Below are positions 60,453 to 64,000 of a stretch of 64,000 bases of DNA, piece after piece. How positions within the stretch are numbered: position 1 is the stretch's first letter; each line of letters begins with the position of its first letter. The notes beneath the pieces are model-generated. The model saw only the letters and a list, made by a program, of their open reading frames with translations. It had not been told where the DNA came from and ran no database searches. This stretch comes from an uncultured Oscillospiraceae bacterium. Lineage in GTDB: Bacteria; Bacillota; Clostridia; Oscillospirales; Oscillospiraceae. The translations under genes and the position numbers were made by a program. The stretch covers positions 1 to 64,000 of the forward strand of contig CANQBC010000006.1 of assembly GCA_947589225.1 (NCBI GenBank). Reading direction: 5' to 3'.

Positions 60453-61415
60453 ATGGCGGTTTCGGTTTATGACCAGCAGTTTTTGACCGATGAACAGCGC
60501 AAGCAGCTGAAAGCGATCACGGAGGAGTGGAACAGGGCCAGCGCCGCCGGAGACAGGGCGGCCATGGACTCGGCCCACGCGGCGGCGGAGAGGATAAGGG
60601 CCACGGCCGGTTACGGGGGCGGCGCGGACGGCTCGCTGTTTCTGCCCAGCGGCGAGAGGTACAGGCCGGCCGGATTGACCGGTTACAGAGCCCAGACCGA
60701 GGCGGTGGACAGGCTCTATGACGCGGCGCGGGATAAGAAGCTGGCGGAGCTGAAAACAGCCTTCGACGAGAGCGGCGCCGCGCTGGAGGCGGAGCGTGAG
60801 GCCATCCCGGGCCTTTATCAGAGCGGGCGGAACGCCACGGCGGCCCAGAGCGAGTTGGCGGGCAGGAATTTCAAAGAGTACGCCGCCGCCTCGGGCCTTA
60901 ACTCCGGCACGGCGGGACAGGCGGAGCTTGCCAGATCCATTCAGCTCCAAGGCGACATCGGCGAGCTGAACGCCCAGGAGAGCCAGGCGGAAAGGGAGAT
61001 CCTGAGACAGCAGACGGAGCTTCGCACAAAGTACGCCAACGATATAGCCACGGCCATCGCCGACGGAGAGTACAAGCGGGCCGAGGCGCTTTTGGGAGAA
61101 TACCGCAAGGCTGAAGAGTCACGGGTCAGCACCGCCCGGGATCAGGCGGACGAGAATTACCGGGCCTACGAGTCCGGCGTCGCGGCGGCAAAGACGGCGG
61201 CCGACGAGCGCAGCGCCGAGAGAAAGGCGCAGGAGGAGCGAGCGGAGAGGCTTGCGGGTTTTGGAAACTTTTCGGGATATACAGACCTCGGCTATACAGA
61301 TGAGGAGATAGCGAACATGAAAAGAGCCTGGGTGTCCAAAAATCCCCTGACGGCCTACTACACCGGCGCCATCACAAGAGATGAATATCTGAGGCTGATG
61401 AAGGAGAAAGGGTGA
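60453..61415 (+). CDS. Phage coiled-coil protein, possible internal virion protein
   Basis: 320 residues, strongly helical and Ala/Glu/Arg-rich (LAELKTAFDESGAALEAERE, AEREILRQQTELRTKYAND). The C terminus is distinct: GYTDEEIANMKRAWVSKNPL and ITRDEYLRLMKEKG. Proteins like this, Ala-rich with a C-terminal small domain, occur between tail and portal genes in Firmicutes podoviruses and are often called internal or ejected proteins. Start three bases after the holin-like gene. No enzyme motif. Confidence 0.6.
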   Translation: MAVSVYDQQFLTDEQRKQLKAITEEWNRASAAGDRAAMDSAHAAAERIRATAGYGGGADGSLFLPSGERYRPAGLTGYRAQTEAVDRLYDAARDKKLAELKTAFDESGAALEAEREAIPGLYQSGRNATAAQSELAGRNFKEYAAASGLNSGTAGQAELARSIQLQGDIGELNAQESQAEREILRQQTELRTKYANDIATAIADGEYKRAEALLGEYRKAEESRVSTARDQADENYRAYESGVAAAKTAADERSAERKAQEERAERLAGFGNFSGYTDLGYTDEEIANMKRAWVSKNPLTAYYTGAITRDEYLRLMKEKG

Positions 61416-61419
61416 TCGT

Positions 61420-61656
61420 GTGGTTGACATAATCTTGTGCCTGCTGGCGCTTCTTATATTTGAGGCCGCGGTGCTGGTGGGGGCCGTGATCTGGAAAACG
61501 GCCGCCGGGGAGAGAAAAGGCGGCGCGGAGAAAAGGGAGGAGACCGCGGAGAGCGGGGACTTTGAAAAGCGGTGGCAGGAGGGCATCGACGCCATGATGG
61601 GCTACGATGTGACAAAGGCCAGGAACGCGGCGAGGAGGGATGAGGATGAGAAATGA
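61420..61656 (+). CDS. Small phage membrane protein
   Basis: 78 residues from GTG 61420. One N-terminal membrane helix (IILCLLALLIFEAAVLVGAVI) and a charged cytoplasmic tail. Its last 17 bases overlap the portal gene start, which indicates tight coupling. It could be an i-spanin, Rz-like, or a holin partner; no lipobox is present. Confidence 0.6.
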   Translation: MVDIILCLLALLIFEAAVLVGAVIWKTAAGERKGGAEKREETAESGDFEKRWQEGIDAMMGYDVTKARNAARRDEDEK

Positions 61657-63259
61657 CGTTTTGGAAGGACGGAGAATAATGGAGGGGCGTGAGAGCGCCG
61701 CGCTGCCGGAGACGCCGGTGGATCCCTTTGGGGAGGGGAGCGGCGAGGAGCTTTGTCCGGAGTCGGTATGGAGGCTCTACGACAGGGGGCGGGCTTTCAA
61801 GGAGGCCATCGACCTCTATGAGACGGTGAACACCAACGAAAATTTCTTCATCGGCAAGCAGTGGGAGGGAGTGAAATCCAACGGACTTCCCACGCCGGTG
61901 TTCAACATTCTCAAGCGCGACGTGTGCTTTGTGGTCAGCTCCATAACCTCCGACAACCTGAAGGTCCAGGCCGCGCCCCTGGCGGCCACGGCCAACACGG
62001 AGAGGTTGAGCGTGCCGGCCAGGCTCCTCAACGAGGAATTCGAGAGCCTTTTTGAGCACAACCGGCTGCCCGCGCTGCTGCGGGAGTTTGCCCGGGACGC
62101 GGCGGTGCGCGGCGACGGATGCATATACACCTGGTGGGATCCGGAGGAGAAAAACGGCGGGCCGGTGGACGGGGCGATCAAGAGCGAGATCATCCCCAAC
62201 ACCCGCGTCCACTTTGGAAATCCCAACGACAGGCGGGTGCAGACACAGCCCTACATGATCCTGGAGAGCCGTGAGCTTGTGAGCGGGCTCAAAAGAAGGG
62301 CCTTCGAGTTTGGAAGCCCCGACTGGGAGGAGATCGTCCCCGATGACGACAATACCCACCCGGGGGACGAGCGGAGGACGGATGACAAGGCGACAAAGCT
62401 CCTGCTCATGTGGCGGGATCGGGCAAACGGCGAAATATGGGGGTACGAGTGTACGCGGAGCGCCGTGGTGAGAGGGCCGTTTGGCATGGGCATACGCCGC
62501 TATCCCATTGTTTGGATGGGGTGGGATTACGTGGCCGATTGTTACCACGGGCAGGCCATGCTGACGGGACTCATACCGAACCAGATCTTTATAAACAAGA
62601 TGTGGGCCATGAGCATGCTGTCGCTGATGACCACGGCGTACCCGAAAATCGTCTACGACAAGACGCGCATCCCCAGGTGGACGAATCAGGTGGGACAGGC
62701 CATCGGCGTAACGGGCGGGGACGTCTCCACCGCGGCCAGATCGATCTCCCCCGCCGCCATTTCGCCCCAGGTGACACAGTTCATCGAGGCGGCCATCGAC
62801 CAGACAAACCGCAATCTTGGCACCACCAGCGCGGCGCTGGGGGACGTGGAGCCGGACAATACCTCCGCCATCATCGCCCTGCAGCGGGCGGCGGCCACGC
62901 CCAGTGAGATCACGAGACAGAATCTCCGGGAGTCGGTGGAGGAGCTGGCGCGGGTCTATCTTGAGTTTATCGCCGCGTTTTATGGGGTGAGGACGGTGGA
63001 TATGGAGGACGGCCTGACAGCGCAATTTGATTTCGGTTTTTTCCGGGATATGCCCATGGCGCTGAAGATCGACGTGGGCGCCAGCGCCTACTATTCGGAG
63101 ATCGCCTCCATCCAGACCCTGGACAATCTTCTCAGCCAGGGCAGGATCGACATCATCCAGTATCTTGAGAGAATACCCGACGGGTATATTTCCGACAGGC
63201 GCGGACTTATCGAGGAGATCAAAAAATCCAGAGAGGAGAGTGTAATAAATGGAGAATGA
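61640..63259 (+). CDS. Phage portal protein, P22-like
   Basis: 539 residues. Motifs of the P22-type portal: NENFFIGKQWEGV, PVFNILKRDVCFVVSSI, ARDAAVRGDGCIYTWWDPE, KMWAMSMLSLMTTAYPKI, and the wing/stem region AIIALQRAAATPSEITRQNL. The portal ring is the DNA gate of the capsid. ATG start overlapping the preceding gene. The overlap with the scaffold-like gene downstream is 11 bases. Confidence 0.85.
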   Translation: MRMRNDVLEGRRIMEGRESAALPETPVDPFGEGSGEELCPESVWRLYDRGRAFKEAIDLYETVNTNENFFIGKQWEGVKSNGLPTPVFNILKRDVCFVVSSITSDNLKVQAAPLAATANTERLSVPARLLNEEFESLFEHNRLPALLREFARDAAVRGDGCIYTWWDPEEKNGGPVDGAIKSEIIPNTRVHFGNPNDRRVQTQPYMILESRELVSGLKRRAFEFGSPDWEEIVPDDDNTHPGDERRTDDKATKLLLMWRDRANGEIWGYECTRSAVVRGPFGMGIRRYPIVWMGWDYVADCYHGQAMLTGLIPNQIFINKMWAMSMLSLMTTAYPKIVYDKTRIPRWTNQVGQAIGVTGGDVSTAARSISPAAISPQVTQFIEAAIDQTNRNLGTTSAALGDVEPDNTSAIIALQRAAATPSEITRQNLRESVEELARVYLEFIAAFYGVRTVDMEDGLTAQFDFGFFRDMPMALKIDVGASAYYSEIASIQTLDNLLSQGRIDIIQYLERIPDGYISDRRGLIEEIKKSREESVINGE

Positions 63260-63743
63260 GGAAAGAGACTGGTTCACGCAGGGTTGGGCCGACGACGGCG
63301 GCGTCGTCAGCGACGGCCGGGAGAGCGAGGCAATGCCGAAGGAGGCGGAAAGCGGCGCCGAGGGGCGCGCGCAGTCTGAGACCGGCGGCGCAGGCGCGGC
63401 CTTCTCCGGCGAAACGCGGGAGGAGGGGCCGGGGGAGACGGCGGCAGAGGAGACCCCGTCCGCCGCGGATCCCTCCCGGGAGGCGGACTTTGTACGCTTT
63501 GTCACCGAATATCCCGAGGTGGACGCGAAGGACATACCCCGCGAGGTGTGGCAAAGGGTGGCCGCGGGGGATAGCCTTGTGACGGCCTACGCCAGGTACG
63601 AGGCCAGGGCGCTCCGGGAGGAGAACAGGCGGATCCGTCAGACACAGGAGAACCGCCGCCGCTCCGCCGGGAGCCAGCTGGGAGCGGGCTCCGGCGCGAG
63701 ACGCTTTGACGCCTTTGAGTCCGGGTGGGAGGACGCCTATTAA
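63249..63743 (+). CDS. Probable phage scaffolding protein
   Basis: 164 residues. The first half is acidic and low-complexity (Glu/Ala/Gly/Ser). The second half is helical and charged (VDAKDIPREVWQRVAAGDSL, YARYEARALREENRRIRQ). This layout, placed between the portal and the expected capsid gene, is typical of scaffolding proteins in Firmicutes phages. Start overlaps the portal stop. Confidence 0.65.
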   Translation: MENEERDWFTQGWADDGGVVSDGRESEAMPKEAESGAEGRAQSETGGAGAAFSGETREEGPGETAAEETPSAADPSREADFVRFVTEYPEVDAKDIPREVWQRVAAGDSLVTAYARYEARALREENRRIRQTQENRRRSAGSQLGAGSGARRFDAFESGWEDAY

Positions 63744-63993
63744 GCCGGCGGGAGTCGAACCCGCGCCGGTTTCTGACGGCGGATCGGCACCCGTGCGGCC
63801 CTCCCGAAGGCTGAATGAGCCGCCGCAAAGGGTAAGGGGGTGATAGGGTTGTAGAGAAGAACACGACGAGAGAAAAGGGTTCCCGATTTTTTCCGTCCGA
63901 TCGTTATCGGATAGGAAAGGGCCGTGGAGAAAACCCATCAGGGGTTTTCTTCACATTAAAATGAAATCATGAACGAAGTGAATGAAAGGAGAA
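63744..63993. other. Gap before the next phage gene
   Basis: 250 bases with no open frame that can be supported on the plus strand. GC-rich until about 63850, then AT-rich with a CCATCAGGGG-type small inverted repeat and the ribosome-binding site AAAGGAG at 63985-63991. Possibly a promoter for the capsid gene. Confidence 0.4.
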
Positions 63994-64000
63994 ATGAAAA
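63994..64000 (+). CDS. Start of the next phage gene, cut by the window edge
   Basis: ATGAAAA at the very end follows AAAGGAG with correct spacing. By gene order this should be the major capsid protein, but no residues can be checked. Confidence 0.4.

Overview
The window looks like chromosome from a GC-rich Gram-positive clostridium, most likely a gut Oscillospiraceae/Ruminococcaceae member. Evidence: the order pyrH-frr-uppS-cdsA-dxr-rseP-ispG-polC, a PolC-type polymerase, a CIRCE-controlled groESL operon, a MecA-like adaptor, and S-layer-homology and thioester surface proteins. The assignment is inferred from gene content only.

Layout. (1) 1-2.9 kb: mobile debris. An IS66 remnant with an internal deletion is followed by four small genes of unknown function on the minus strand and one HTH regulator. 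Two of the minus-strand genes are read from near-identical 103-bp promoter repeats. (2) 2.98-5.9 kb: trans-translation region on the minus strand (ssrA, an SDR, a cyclophilin, smpB), then a MecA-like adaptor. (3) 6.2-16.7 kb: housekeeping operon for UMP kinase, ribosome recycling, undecaprenyl-PP and CDP-DAG synthesis, two MEP-pathway enzymes, a site-2 protease and PolC. (4) 16.7-40.75 kb: an island of visibly lower GC lying between two direct copies of a 269-bp palindromic-ended (MITE-like) element. It opens with a Tn7-like tnsA-tnsB-tnsC-tniQ operon. Next comes a scar zone: a group I intron with an HNH gene in a scrap of nrdD, and two large genes broken tail to tail. Then follows a minus-strand block of envelope and regulatory genes: thioester/SpaA surface protein, lipoprotein, two AbrB-like zinc-ribbon proteins, SLH-Big-CAP protein, a transmembrane NERD protein, and a membrane-anchored sigma factor with a SLAP-like ectodomain. 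After these come a Phd-Doc toxin-antitoxin pair, a strong promoter reading straight into a terminator hairpin, small unknown genes and a TnpB scrap. (5) 40.8-51.0 kb: host genes again: a transmembrane Ser/Thr kinase with two YARHG modules, DUF362/ferredoxin protein, RNA methyltransferase, DagK-like lipid kinase, groESL, rpe and recR. (6) 51.1-51.9 kb: tRNA cluster Gly-Arg-His-Gln-Lys with large hairpins between members. (7) 52.0-54.0 kb: an XRE regulator and a GyrI-like protein. (8) 54.2-64.0 kb: left part of a podovirus-like prophage: ImmA-like peptidase, repressor, operator region, terminase, a large tail/stopper-like protein, holin-like protein, P22-like portal, scaffold-like protein, and the start of the next gene at the window edge.

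How it fits together. Regions 2, 3 and 5 are ordinary core genome. The interest lies in region 4. The flanking bases of the two 269-bp copies match crosswise (CA/CA outside, TA/TA inside). That is what homologous recombination between a chromosomal copy and an island-borne copy would leave. The sigma factor and NERD genes are adjacent, share one upstream promoter, and each link an outer beta-rich domain through a flexible linker and a single membrane helix to a cytoplasmic effector. They are the best candidate here for an undescribed envelope-sensing system.
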